Shown piece after piece: positions 1 to 8,133 of a DNA stretch of 64,000 nt. Both the position numbers and the translations under genes were made by a program. Each line of letters opens with the position of its first letter. Position 1 is the first letter of the stretch. Source of the stretch: Pseudomonas parakoreensis (GTDB lineage Bacteria; Pseudomonadota; Gammaproteobacteria; Pseudomonadales; Pseudomonadaceae); contig NZ_BQHY01000001.1 in assembly GCF_021602155.1 (NCBI RefSeq), positions 248,001 to 312,000 of the forward strand. The letters run 5' to 3'. The notes below the pieces were generated by a model. The model ran no database searches and was not told the origin of the DNA. It saw nothing but the letters and a program-made list of their open reading frames with translations.

Positions 1-811
1 CATCCAGCGCGGCGGCAAGGTGACCAAGACCGGTGTCCACCGCCACGCAGGCCTGCGCACCGGCCAGCACTTTGCCGACCCCGGCCAGATTCAGCTTCGG
101 CAGCACTTCGGCGTGTTTGAAACCGGCGGCAATGCGTTCGGCGCGGGCCTTCTCCTGCGGGTTGCCCCACGGCAGCTTGACCCCGACGCCCAGGTAGCCG
201 ACGCGCTCGGTCAGCTCGCGCCAGTAGGCTTCCGGCCAGTGCTTGGTGTCCCACGTGGTGCCATGCAGGAACACCACAAAGGCACTCTTGCGCGGCAATT
301 CCACCAGACGCTCGACGTTGAGGCCGTAGTCGCCCAACCCTTTGGGCAGGTCATAACCAAGGGCGATGGCGAACAGCTGACGCACCCGTTCGACGGCGTG
401 TTGCCCACGGGCCACCGCCAGTTTGCGGTCATAGAAACGTGCAGCGATCGGCTCACGCGCCGAGCCTTTGTCGAGACCAGCTACCGGGGCTTTGACGTAG
501 CGCGTCAGCCAGGCGCTTTTCAGCAGGCCCTGAGCGTCGATCACCAGATCGTATTGGCTGGCGCGCACACTTTGCTTGAAGCGCTTCCACTCGCCGCTCT
601 TGATGGTCTGCCAAAGGTTCTTGCGCCAGCGGCGGATCGCCACCGGAATCACCTTGCCGACGGCCGGGTGCCAGGTCGGAATTTCGGCGAAGCCTTCTTC
701 CACCACCCAGTCGAACGTGATCCCGGGGATGGCCCGGGCCGCGTCGGTCAGCGCCGGCAACGCGTGAATCACGTCGCCCAGCGATGAAGTCTTGATCAGC
801 AATACCCGCAA
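1..811 (-). CDS. waaC: ADP-heptose:LPS heptosyltransferase I (WaaC), partial at window edge
   Basis: Adds the first L-glycero-D-manno-heptose to Kdo in the LPS inner core, at the cytoplasmic face of the inner membrane. The frame opens with a TTG whose translation begins MRVLLIKTSSLGDVIHALPA, the classic N-terminus of glycosyltransferase family 9 heptosyltransferases. About 270 codons are present and the C-terminus lies beyond position 1. The TTG start is chosen because no ATG or GTG precedes the conserved MRVLLIK motif. The waaF stop codon lies just upstream (813-815), so the two genes are almost certainly cotranscribed in the order waaF-waaC, as in other pseudomonads. The identification is secure; only the start codon and the missing end are uncertain. 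Confidence 0.93.
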   Translation of the reverse strand, partial: MRVLLIKTSSLGDVIHALPALTDAARAIPGITFDWVVEEGFAEIPTWHPAVGKVIPVAIRRWRKNLWQTIKSGEWKRFKQSVRASQYDLVIDAQGLLKSAWLTRYVKAPVAGLDKGSAREPIAARFYDRKLAVARGQHAVERVRQLFAIALGYDLPKGLGDYGLNVERLVELPRKSAFVVFLHGTTWDTKHWPEAYWRELTERVGYLGVGVKLPWGNPQEKARAERIAAGFKHAEVLPKLNLAGVGKVLAGAQACVAVDTGLGHLAAALD

Positions 812-812
812 C

Positions 813-1847
813 TTAATGAACCTCGACCACAGAGCCCTGCAGTTTCTGCAAGGCATCGTTGACCGCGTCCGGCATCAGCTGGCGCAGGCAGTTGTAATGG
901 CCGAACCGGCAGGTACGGTCGAAGCACGGGCTGCAATCCAGACCCAGCCGAACGATTTCCACGTGCTCGGCCAGCGGCGGGGTGAAACCCGGCGACGTCG
1001 AGCCGTAGACCGCCACCAATGGACGGTTCAGCGCCGCCGCGACATGCATCAGGCCGGAGTCGTTGGACACCACCGAATCGGCACAGGACAGCAGGTCGAT
1101 GGCCTCGGCCAGCGAGGTGCCGCCGCTGAGGTTGACCGACTCTTCACGCAGGCCGGGAATCAGCCGTGCGCGGATGTCTTCGCCCACCGCGTGGTCGTTT
1201 TTCGAGCCGAACAACCACACCTGCCAGCCTTCGCGAATCCGCGCTTCGGCAACTTTGGCGTAATGCTCCGACGGCCAGCGCTTGGATTCGCCGAACTCGG
1301 CACCGGGGCACAGGGCCAACACCGGACGGTCGAGGGTCAGGCCGAACTTGGCCAGTGCCGCTTCGCGGGTCACCGGATCGATTTGCAGGCTCGGACGTGG
1401 ATACGGTTTCGGCAGCTCGGCGTTCGGCTCGTAAGCCAGGGCCATGAAGCGCTCGATCATCAGCGGATAACGTTCCTTATCCAGCGTGCGCACGTCATTG
1501 AGCAGGCCGTAGCGGAATTCGCCGCGCCAGCCGGTGCGCTGCTTGATGCCGGCGAAAAACGGCACCAGCGCCGACTTCAGCGAGTTCGGCAGCAGGATCG
1601 CCTGATCGTACTGGCCGGCCAGGGATTTGCCGATGCGCCGACGCGTCGCCAGTTCCAGCGCGCCATGGCCGAGCGGAAAGCTCAAGGCTTTGCGCACTTC
1701 AGGCATGCGCTCAAGGATCGGCCGGCTCCACTCGGGGGCCAGCACGTCGATTTCGCATTGCGGGTGGCGCTGTTTGAGACACTGAAACAGTGTCTGCGCC
1801 ATCACCATGTCACCGACCCAACTGGGCCCAACGATCAGAATATTCAT
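813..1847 (-). CDS. waaF: ADP-heptose:LPS heptosyltransferase II (WaaF)
   Basis: Transfers the second heptose onto heptose I of the LPS inner core. The 344-residue protein starts MNILIVGPSWVGDMVMAQ and shows the family 9 heptosyltransferase hallmarks: the ELALCPGAEFG-type nucleotide-sugar loop (here LALCPGAEFGESKRWP) and the NDSGLMHVAAAL motif in the C-terminal Rossmann half. The frame stays open ten codons upstream, but MNILIVGPSW is the conserved family start, so position 1847 is used. It is the first gene of the waaF-waaC pair. The 305 bp upstream, towards glnE, hold REP repeats rather than a gene; in P. aeruginosa ilvE lies between glnE and waaF, and it is not here. Confidence 0.96.
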   Translation of the reverse strand: MNILIVGPSWVGDMVMAQTLFQCLKQRHPQCEIDVLAPEWSRPILERMPEVRKALSFPLGHGALELATRRRIGKSLAGQYDQAILLPNSLKSALVPFFAGIKQRTGWRGEFRYGLLNDVRTLDKERYPLMIERFMALAYEPNAELPKPYPRPSLQIDPVTREAALAKFGLTLDRPVLALCPGAEFGESKRWPSEHYAKVAEARIREGWQVWLFGSKNDHAVGEDIRARLIPGLREESVNLSGGTSLAEAIDLLSCADSVVSNDSGLMHVAAALNRPLVAVYGSTSPGFTPPLAEHVEIVRLGLDCSPCFDRTCRFGHYNCLRQLMPDAVNDALQKLQGSVVEVH

Positions 1848-1965
1848 GTGGTTTCCATAAACGAACCGGGGAGGCATTTACGCCTCCCCGCCTCGAGAAT
1901 CACTGAGGGAGCGGCGCTGCTTGCGATGGGTCATTACCTTCAACATGACTGTCGACTGTCACTCC

Positions 1966-2127
1966 GCTATCGCGAGCAGGCTCGCTCCTACATGGTTTGT
2001 TCGTGTCTCAATCTGCAAATCACCACAAGTCCCTGTGGGAGCGTGGCTTGCCCGCGATGAGGCCATCACATCTGAAAGTGACGGTGGCTGACACTCCGCC
2101 ATCGCGGGCAAGCCCGCTCCCACAAGG
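1966..2127. repeat. REP cluster (class B): one single copy plus an inverted pair
   Basis: This accounts for most of the 305-bp gap between glnE and waaF. A single copy (CGCGAGCAGGCTCGCTCC, from about 1971) is followed by an inverted pair at 2031-2127. The pair has the core GGGAGCGTGGCTTGCCCGCG and its reverse complement, separated by a short spacer. These are typical Pseudomonas extragenic palindromes; I see no gene or clear terminator here. Confidence 0.85.
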
Positions 2128-2152
2128 TATTCGATGCTTCAAATATCCGGTT

Positions 2153-5092
2153 TCAGCTTAGCCCCAACTCTTTCCAGATCCGCAATACCTGCCGGCGCTC
2201 CTCGACAAACTGGTCGCCTGCAATCACCCCGGCGTCCTTCTGCAAGGCCTGCCGGTGGGCGGCGGAGCGGTAAGCCTTATAGGCTTCGCGCAACAGGCTG
2301 GCGTCTTCGGCGGGCATCAGCCCTTCGTGTTCCAGCTCTTCCAGAATGCGGATGTTATCGGTCCAGCGCAGCAATGGCGGGTGGCTGTGCGACCACGCCA
2401 GGGCCGCGTATTGCACCATAAATTCAATATCGACGATACCTCCGGCGTCCTGCTTGAGGTCGAACGGCGCCATGGCCTCGAAGGCATTAGCCGCCGTACC
2501 GGCCGCGGTGCCCTTGGTGCCGAGGTTGTCGCGCATCTTGGCGCGCATCTCGCTGACTTCCTGTTGCAATTTCGCCAGATCCCGCGCTTTACCCAAAACC
2601 TGCGCCCGGACTTTCTCGAAGGCCTGGCCGACATCCTGACTGCCCACAAGCACCCGCGCCCGCACCAGCGCCTGATGCTCCCAGGTCCAGGCTTCATTTT
2701 CCTGATAGCGCTCGAAGGCTCCGAGTGAACTGACCAACAGCCCCGACGCGCCGGACGGGCGCAAACGCATGTCTACTTCGTACAGCTGACCGGAGTTGGT
2801 CTGCGCCGTCAGCAAGTGAATGATCCGCTGCCCCAGCCGGGTGAAGAACTGCGCGCCATCGATCGGTTTCGGCCCGTCGGTTTCCGCCTGCGGATCACCG
2901 TCATGGATGAACACCAGATCCAGGTCCGAACCATGCCCCAGTTCCAGCCCGCCGACTTTCCCATAACCGACAATGATGAAGCCCGGATCGCACAAACTGC
3001 CATCAGTGCGCAGCGGCGTGCCGTACTTGGCCACGGTCTGGCGCCAGGCCAGCGCCAGCACTTGCTCGAGAATCGCTTCGGCCAGCCAGGTCAGGTAATC
3101 GCTGACTTTCATCAACGGCAGGCTGCCGGCGATTTCCGACGCGGCGACGCGCAAGCGGTGCGCGAGTTTGAAGTGACGCAGGGCTTCCATCTGCTGCTCG
3201 AGGTCGTCTTCGGGAATCCGCGTCAGCCGTTCGCGCAGCTCGGCGGCCAGTTCTGGCGCCAGGGGCGGCTTGAACAGGCGACCTTCATTGAGCAACTCGT
3301 CGAGCAGCAGCGGGAAACGGGTGATCTGCTCAGCAATCCACGGACTGGCCGCGCACAGCGTCAGCAAGCGCCGCAAGGCGCCGGGGTTTTCCGTCAGCAA
3401 CACTAAATAAGCCGAACGCCGCGCTACCGCTTCGACCAGCGGCAGCACTCGCTCCAGCACCAGATCCGGGTTGTCATGTTCCACCGCCTGAGCCAGCAGA
3501 CGCGGAATAAACGCATCGAGACGCTCGCGACCCAGGCGCTGCATCGCGCGCAATTGCGGGCTGCCACGCAAACTGGCCAGCGCTTTCAGCGCTTTGCTCG
3601 CGTCCTTGAAGCCGCCCTCTTCCAATTGTCGGCAAGCGGCCTCCTCATCCTGCGCCTCTTCCCACAGCGGCAACCACTCACCACCGACCACCACCTCGCA
3701 ATCGGCACCCTCTTCTTCATCGGGATCGGCGATCACCTGCGCGAAGTGCCAGGCCACACGGCCGCGCCAGAACATCAGCTTTTCGTGGAAGGCCTGCCAA
3801 TCGGCGAAACCGAGCATAAAGGCAATGCGCGCCTGATCCTGAGCGCCGTCCGGCAACATCTGGGTCTGGCGGTCGGCAATCGCCTGGATCGCGTGTTCGG
3901 TGTAGCGCAGGAACTCGTAGCCTTCGCGCAATTCACTGATCACTGCCGGCGGCAGATAGCCTTGCCCTTCCAGCGTGCTCAATACCTTTAATAGAGGACG
4001 CTGCTGCAGGCTCAGATCGCGCCCGCCGTGGATCAACTGGAAAGCCTGGGCGATGAACTCGACTTCGCGGATGCCGCCGGATCCCAGCTTGATGTTGTCG
4101 GCCATGCCCTTGCGCCGCACTTCCTGCTGGATCAACTGCTTCATGGTGCGCAGCGCTTCGATCGCCGAGAAGTCCAGATAACGCCGATAGACGAAGGGGC
4201 GCAGCATGTCGAGCAACTGCGCGCCGGCAGTCTGATCGCCGGCCACCACCCGCGCCTTGATCATCGCGTAGCGTTCCCAGTCGCGGCCCTGATCCTGGTA
4301 ATACTGCTCCAGTGCATTGAAGCTCAGCACCAGCGCGCCGGACGAACCGTACGGGCGCAGGCGCATGTCGACGCGGAACACGAAGCCGTCGACCGTCATC
4401 GGGTCGAGGGCCTTGATCAGGCGCTGACCGAGACGAATGAAGAATTCCTGATTATCCAGCGCGCGTTTCACGCCGACGGTTTCGCCGCCCTCGGGGTAGG
4501 CGAAGATCAGGTCGATGTCCGACGACAGGTTCAACTCGACCGCGCCGAGCTTGCCCATGCCGAGGATGACCATCTGTTGCGGCAGACCGCTGCGCCGACC
4601 GGTTGGCGTGCCGAACTGATCGCAGTGGCGACGGTACAACCATTGATAAGCCTGATCGATGGTGGCGTCGGCCATGTCTGAAAGATCGCGGCAGGTCTGT
4701 ACCAGATCGGCCTGGCGGTTCAGGTCGCGCCAGATGATTCGTACCTGATGGCGAGCGCGCTGGCGACGCAGGACACGACCGAGTTCATCTTCGCTTTGCG
4801 CGGTGTTCACGGCGGCGGCAATCTGCGCGCAGAGCTCACCCGGCGCGTACGGCCGGTCGAGTTCGCCGGACTGCACCAGCGACAGCAACATCAAAGGGTC
4901 ACGAACGCTCTGTTCAATGACGAAATCGCTGGCGGCACCGACGCGGGCGAATTGCGCCCAACGCTCCGCTGTCCAGGTCGACAAGCCGTGATCGCCTTCA
5001 AGGGAGGCGACGGCCGTACGGAACGACTGCTCGGATCGAGTGACCAACGGCAGGAGAATGGCGGGGAGTTCGGCAAGCACGGGCAGGGTCAT
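2153..5092 (-). CDS. glnE: Bifunctional glutamine synthetase adenylyltransferase/adenylyl-removing enzyme
   Basis: Adds AMP to and removes AMP from glutamine synthetase, under control of PII and glutamine, to set ammonia assimilation. The 979-residue length is normal for GlnE. Both nucleotidyltransferase domains are visible: the N-terminal adenylyl-removing one with GMGKLGAVELNLSSDIDLIF (about residue 175) and the C-terminal adenylyl-transferring one with GYGKVGGLELGHGSDLDLVF (about residue 700). The paired Asp residues of each SDIDL/SDLDL motif are intact, so both activities should be present. It starts MTLPVLAELPAIL at an ATG. It diverges from aceE across a 384-bp region, the arrangement found in other pseudomonads. 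Confidence 0.97.
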   Translation of the reverse strand: MTLPVLAELPAILLPLVTRSEQSFRTAVASLEGDHGLSTWTAERWAQFARVGAASDFVIEQSVRDPLMLLSLVQSGELDRPYAPGELCAQIAAAVNTAQSEDELGRVLRRQRARHQVRIIWRDLNRQADLVQTCRDLSDMADATIDQAYQWLYRRHCDQFGTPTGRRSGLPQQMVILGMGKLGAVELNLSSDIDLIFAYPEGGETVGVKRALDNQEFFIRLGQRLIKALDPMTVDGFVFRVDMRLRPYGSSGALVLSFNALEQYYQDQGRDWERYAMIKARVVAGDQTAGAQLLDMLRPFVYRRYLDFSAIEALRTMKQLIQQEVRRKGMADNIKLGSGGIREVEFIAQAFQLIHGGRDLSLQQRPLLKVLSTLEGQGYLPPAVISELREGYEFLRYTEHAIQAIADRQTQMLPDGAQDQARIAFMLGFADWQAFHEKLMFWRGRVAWHFAQVIADPDEEEGADCEVVVGGEWLPLWEEAQDEEAACRQLEEGGFKDASKALKALASLRGSPQLRAMQRLGRERLDAFIPRLLAQAVEHDNPDLVLERVLPLVEAVARRSAYLVLLTENPGALRRLLTLCAASPWIAEQITRFPLLLDELLNEGRLFKPPLAPELAAELRERLTRIPEDDLEQQMEALRHFKLAHRLRVAASEIAGSLPLMKVSDYLTWLAEAILEQVLALAWRQTVAKYGTPLRTDGSLCDPGFIIVGYGKVGGLELGHGSDLDLVFIHDGDPQAETDGPKPIDGAQFFTRLGQRIIHLLTAQTNSGQLYEVDMRLRPSGASGLLVSSLGAFERYQENEAWTWEHQALVRARVLVGSQDVGQAFEKVRAQVLGKARDLAKLQQEVSEMRAKMRDNLGTKGTAAGTAANAFEAMAPFDLKQDAGGIVDIEFMVQYAALAWSHSHPPLLRWTDNIRILEELEHEGLMPAEDASLLREAYKAYRSAAHRQALQKDAGVIAGDQFVEERRQVLRIWKELGLS

Positions 5093-5298
5093 GGTCTATC
5101 CTTGATCGGCGTGTAAATGGCCGCTTGTAGTGTTTGATGAAAACCCGCTACGCGAAGGACTGTCGAACAAAAGTTATAAATAGCTGAAATTTCTTCTTCT
5201 TTGGCATCCAGCATCAAACTTTCACCTTTTTCGGATGGTAATCGACCAACCTTAACGATTATTCTCACAACGCAGTCGGAGGCCACAAGCCTTTCCTC

Positions 5299-5313
5299 TG
5301 TAGTTTTACTACT
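5299..5313. promoter_or_regulatory. Upstream palindrome of aceE control region (operator candidate 1)
   Basis: GTAGTTTTACTAC (5300-5312), with 5-bp perfect arms around TTT. It is the exact reverse complement of the core of the second palindrome centred 52 bp downstream. The inverted half-sites suggest binding of a dimeric regulator. RccR, an RpiR-family regulator that responds to KDPG, is known to act on aceE in P. fluorescens; assigning these sites to it is inference. Confidence 0.6.
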
Positions 5314-5350
5314 CGTCTATACAGGCGAAAGGCTGAAATGCTCAAAGATT

Positions 5351-5365
5351 TGTAGTAAAACTACA
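5351..5365. promoter_or_regulatory. Downstream palindrome of aceE control region (operator candidate 2)
   Basis: TGTAGTAAAACTACA, a 15-bp palindrome with perfect 6-bp arms and an AAA centre. Its 13-bp core is the reverse complement of the site at 5300-5312. Centre-to-centre spacing is 52 bp, about five helical turns, which would place two bound dimers on the same DNA face. Confidence 0.65.
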
Positions 5366-5476
5366 CGCCGCCGGAACAACCTGTCGGCAATCCAAGAATT
5401 TTAAATCGTCTGCCCACAAGGCCAGTCGCAAACTCAGGCAACCGATTCTGGAAGCCTTTCCGCCCTGGAGCAAGCC

Positions 5477-8122
5477 ATGCAAGACCTCGATCCCGTCGAA
5501 ACCCAGGAATGGCTGGACGCCCTGGAATCGGTTCTCGACAAAGAAGGCGAAGACCGTGCTCACTATCTGATGACCCGTATGGGTGAACTGGCGACCCGCA
5601 GCGGTTCGCAGCTCCCTTACGCCATCACCACGCCTTACCGCAACACCATCCCGGTAACCCACGAAGCACGCATGCCTGGCGACCTGTTCATGGAACGCCG
5701 CATTCGCTCGCTGGTGCGCTGGAACGCGATGGCCATGGTAATGCGTACGAACCTGAAAGATTCTGACCTGGGTGGTCACATCTCCAGCTTCGCTTCCAGC
5801 GCGACCCTGTATGACATCGGCTTCAACTACTTCTTCCAGGCCCCGACCGACGAACACGGCGGCGACCTGATCTACTTCCAGGGCCACACCTCGCCAGGCG
5901 TTTACGCCCGTGCATTCATGGAAGGCCGCATCACCGAAGACCAGATGAACAACTTCCGCCAGGAAGTCGACGGTCAGGGCCTGTCGTCCTATCCGCACCC
6001 TTGGCTGATGCCTGACTTCTGGCAGTTCCCGACCGTATCCATGGGTCTGGGTCCGATCCAGGCGATCTACCAGGCACGCTTCATGAAGTACCTGGAACAC
6101 CGCGGTTTCATCCAGCCGGGCAAACAGAAAGTCTGGTGTTTCCTGGGCGACGGCGAGTGCGACGAGCCGGAATCCCTGGGCGCGATCTCCCTGGCCGGCC
6201 GCGAGAAGCTGGACAACCTGATCTTCGTCATCAACTGCAACCTGCAGCGCCTCGACGGCCCGGTTCGCGGCAACGGCAAGATCATCCAGGAACTCGAAGG
6301 CGTGTTCCGCGGTGCACAGTGGAACGTGACCAAAGTCATCTGGGGCCGTTTCTGGGACCCACTGCTGGCCAAGGACGTCGACGGCATCCTGCAACGTCGC
6401 ATGGACGAAGTCATCGACGGCGAGTACCAGAACTACAAAGCCAAAGACGGCGCGTTCGTTCGCGAGCATTTCTTCAACACGCCTGAACTCAAGGCGATGG
6501 TTGCCGACCTGTCCGACGACGAGATCTGGAAACTCAACCGTGGCGGCCACGACCCGTACAAGGTCTACGCGGCGTACCACGAAGCGGTCAACCACAAAGA
6601 ACAACCTACCGTCATCCTGGCCAAGACCATCAAGGGTTATGGCACCGGTGCCGGCGAAGCGAAAAACACGGCGCACAACACCAAGAAAGTCGACGTCGAC
6701 AGCCTGAAGTTGTTCCGTGATCGCTTCGACATCCCGGTCAAGGATGAAGAGCTGGAGAACCTGCCGTTCTTCAAGCCAGAGCCAAACAGCGCCGAAGCCC
6801 GCTACCTGAGCGAGCGCCGTGCTGCACTGGGCGGTTTCGTACCGCAGCGCCGCGCGCAGAGCTTCAGCGTACCGACCCCGGATCTGGACACCCTGAAAGC
6901 CATCCTCGACGGCTCGGGCGACCGTGAAATTTCCACCACCATGGCCTTCGTGCGCATCCTCGCGCAACTGGTCAAGGACAAGGAAATCGGCCCGCGCATC
7001 GTGCCGATCATCCCGGACGAAGCCCGTACCTTCGGTATGGAAGGCATGTTCCGTCAGCTGGGCATCTACTCCTCTGTCGGCCAGCTCTACGAGCCAGTCG
7101 ATAAAGACCAGGTAATGTTCTACAAGGAAGACCAGAAAGGTCAGATCCTTGAAGAAGGCATCAACGAAGCGGGCGCCATGAGTTCCTTCATCGCCGCCGG
7201 TACTTCGTACTCCAGCCACAACCAGCCGATGCTGCCGTTCTACATCTTCTACTCGATGTTCGGCTTCCAGCGTATCGGTGACCTGGCTTGGGCCGCTGGC
7301 GACAGCCGCACCCGTGGCTTCCTGATCGGCGGCACCGCCGGCCGTACCACCCTGAACGGTGAAGGCCTGCAACACGAAGACGGTCACAGCCACCTGCTGG
7401 CCGCGACCATCCCGAACTGCCGCACCTACGATCCGACCTACGGCTACGAGCTGGCGGTGATCATTCAGGACGGCATGAAGAAGATGACCGAAGAGCAGCA
7501 GGACATCTTCTATTACATCACCGTGATGAACGAGTCGTACCAGCAGCCAGCCATGCCGGCCGGTGCCGAAGAAGGCATCAAGAAAGGCATGTACCTGCTC
7601 GAAGAAGACACCCGCGATGCAGCGCACCACGTGCAACTGATGGGCTCCGGCACCATCCTGCGTGAAGTGCGTGAAGCGGCGAAGATCCTGCGTGAAGAGT
7701 TCAACATCGGCGCTGACGTATGGAGCGTCACCAGCTTCAACGAACTGCGTCGCGACGGCCTGGCCGTAGAGCGCAGCAACCGTCTCAAGCCTGGCCAGAA
7801 GCCCAAGCAGAGCTACGTTGAAGAGTGCCTGAGCGGCCGTAAGGGTCCGGTCATTGCCTCTACCGACTACATGAAGCTGTTCGCCGAGCAGATCCGTCAG
7901 TGGGTACCGTCCAAGGAATTCAAAGTCCTGGGCACCGACGGTTTCGGCCGCAGCGACAGCCGCAAGAAACTGCGTCATTTCTTCGAAGTCGACCGTCATT
8001 TCGTGGTGTTGGCAGCCCTGGAAGCACTGGCTGACCGTGGTGATATCGAACCTAAAGTCGTGGCCGAGGCCATCGTCAAGTTCGGCATCGACCCGGAAAA
8101 ACGCAACCCACTGGACTGCTGA
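5477..8122 (+). CDS. aceE: Pyruvate dehydrogenase E1 component (AceE)
   Basis: The thiamine-diphosphate enzyme that decarboxylates pyruvate and acetylates the lipoyl groups of E2 (AceF), linking glycolysis/Entner-Doudoroff flux to the TCA cycle. The 881 residues match homodimeric gammaproteobacterial E1 (E. coli 887). The ThDP-binding motif is clear at about residues 228-260: FLGDGECDEPES, then the NLIFVINCN stretch. The start MQDLDPVETQEWLDALESV is the family N-terminus, preceded by a GGAGCAAGCC Shine-Dalgarno. aceF follows 11 bp after the stop, so the two are one operon. The upstream leader carries two matching palindromes that probably control both genes. Confidence 0.98.
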   Translation: MQDLDPVETQEWLDALESVLDKEGEDRAHYLMTRMGELATRSGSQLPYAITTPYRNTIPVTHEARMPGDLFMERRIRSLVRWNAMAMVMRTNLKDSDLGGHISSFASSATLYDIGFNYFFQAPTDEHGGDLIYFQGHTSPGVYARAFMEGRITEDQMNNFRQEVDGQGLSSYPHPWLMPDFWQFPTVSMGLGPIQAIYQARFMKYLEHRGFIQPGKQKVWCFLGDGECDEPESLGAISLAGREKLDNLIFVINCNLQRLDGPVRGNGKIIQELEGVFRGAQWNVTKVIWGRFWDPLLAKDVDGILQRRMDEVIDGEYQNYKAKDGAFVREHFFNTPELKAMVADLSDDEIWKLNRGGHDPYKVYAAYHEAVNHKEQPTVILAKTIKGYGTGAGEAKNTAHNTKKVDVDSLKLFRDRFDIPVKDEELENLPFFKPEPNSAEARYLSERRAALGGFVPQRRAQSFSVPTPDLDTLKAILDGSGDREISTTMAFVRILAQLVKDKEIGPRIVPIIPDEARTFGMEGMFRQLGIYSSVGQLYEPVDKDQVMFYKEDQKGQILEEGINEAGAMSSFIAAGTSYSSHNQPMLPFYIFYSMFGFQRIGDLAWAAGDSRTRGFLIGGTAGRTTLNGEGLQHEDGHSHLLAATIPNCRTYDPTYGYELAVIIQDGMKKMTEEQQDIFYYITVMNESYQQPAMPAGAEEGIKKGMYLLEEDTRDAAHHVQLMGSGTILREVREAAKILREEFNIGADVWSVTSFNELRRDGLAVERSNRLKPGQKPKQSYVEECLSGRKGPVIASTDYMKLFAEQIRQWVPSKEFKVLGTDGFGRSDSRKKLRHFFEVDRHFVVLAALEALADRGDIEPKVVAEAIVKFGIDPEKRNPLDC

Positions 8123-8133
8123 GGAGACATTTT

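Larger units (their letters stand above)
5093..5476. other. glnE-aceE divergent intergenic region
   Basis: A 384-bp non-coding stretch, clearly richer in A+T than its flanks, especially 5150-5300. It must carry the promoters of glnE (minus) and aceEF (plus). Two palindromes (listed separately) lie 111-178 bp before the aceE start. A weak -10-like TATACA sits near 5318 without a convincing -35. A 65-codon minus-strand frame (5089-5286) crosses the glnE start, but I see nothing to support it as a gene. Confidence 0.7.

Noticed and set aside
5089-5286. 65-codon minus-strand frame crossing the glnE start
   Set aside because: Only weak start context, low-complexity AT-rich sequence and overlap with glnE; more likely leader DNA.
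5342-7999. 885-codon open frame on the minus strand
   Set aside because: It is antisense to aceE. The GC-rich third positions of the real gene remove stop codons on the opposite strand; no recognisable domain is seen in its translation.
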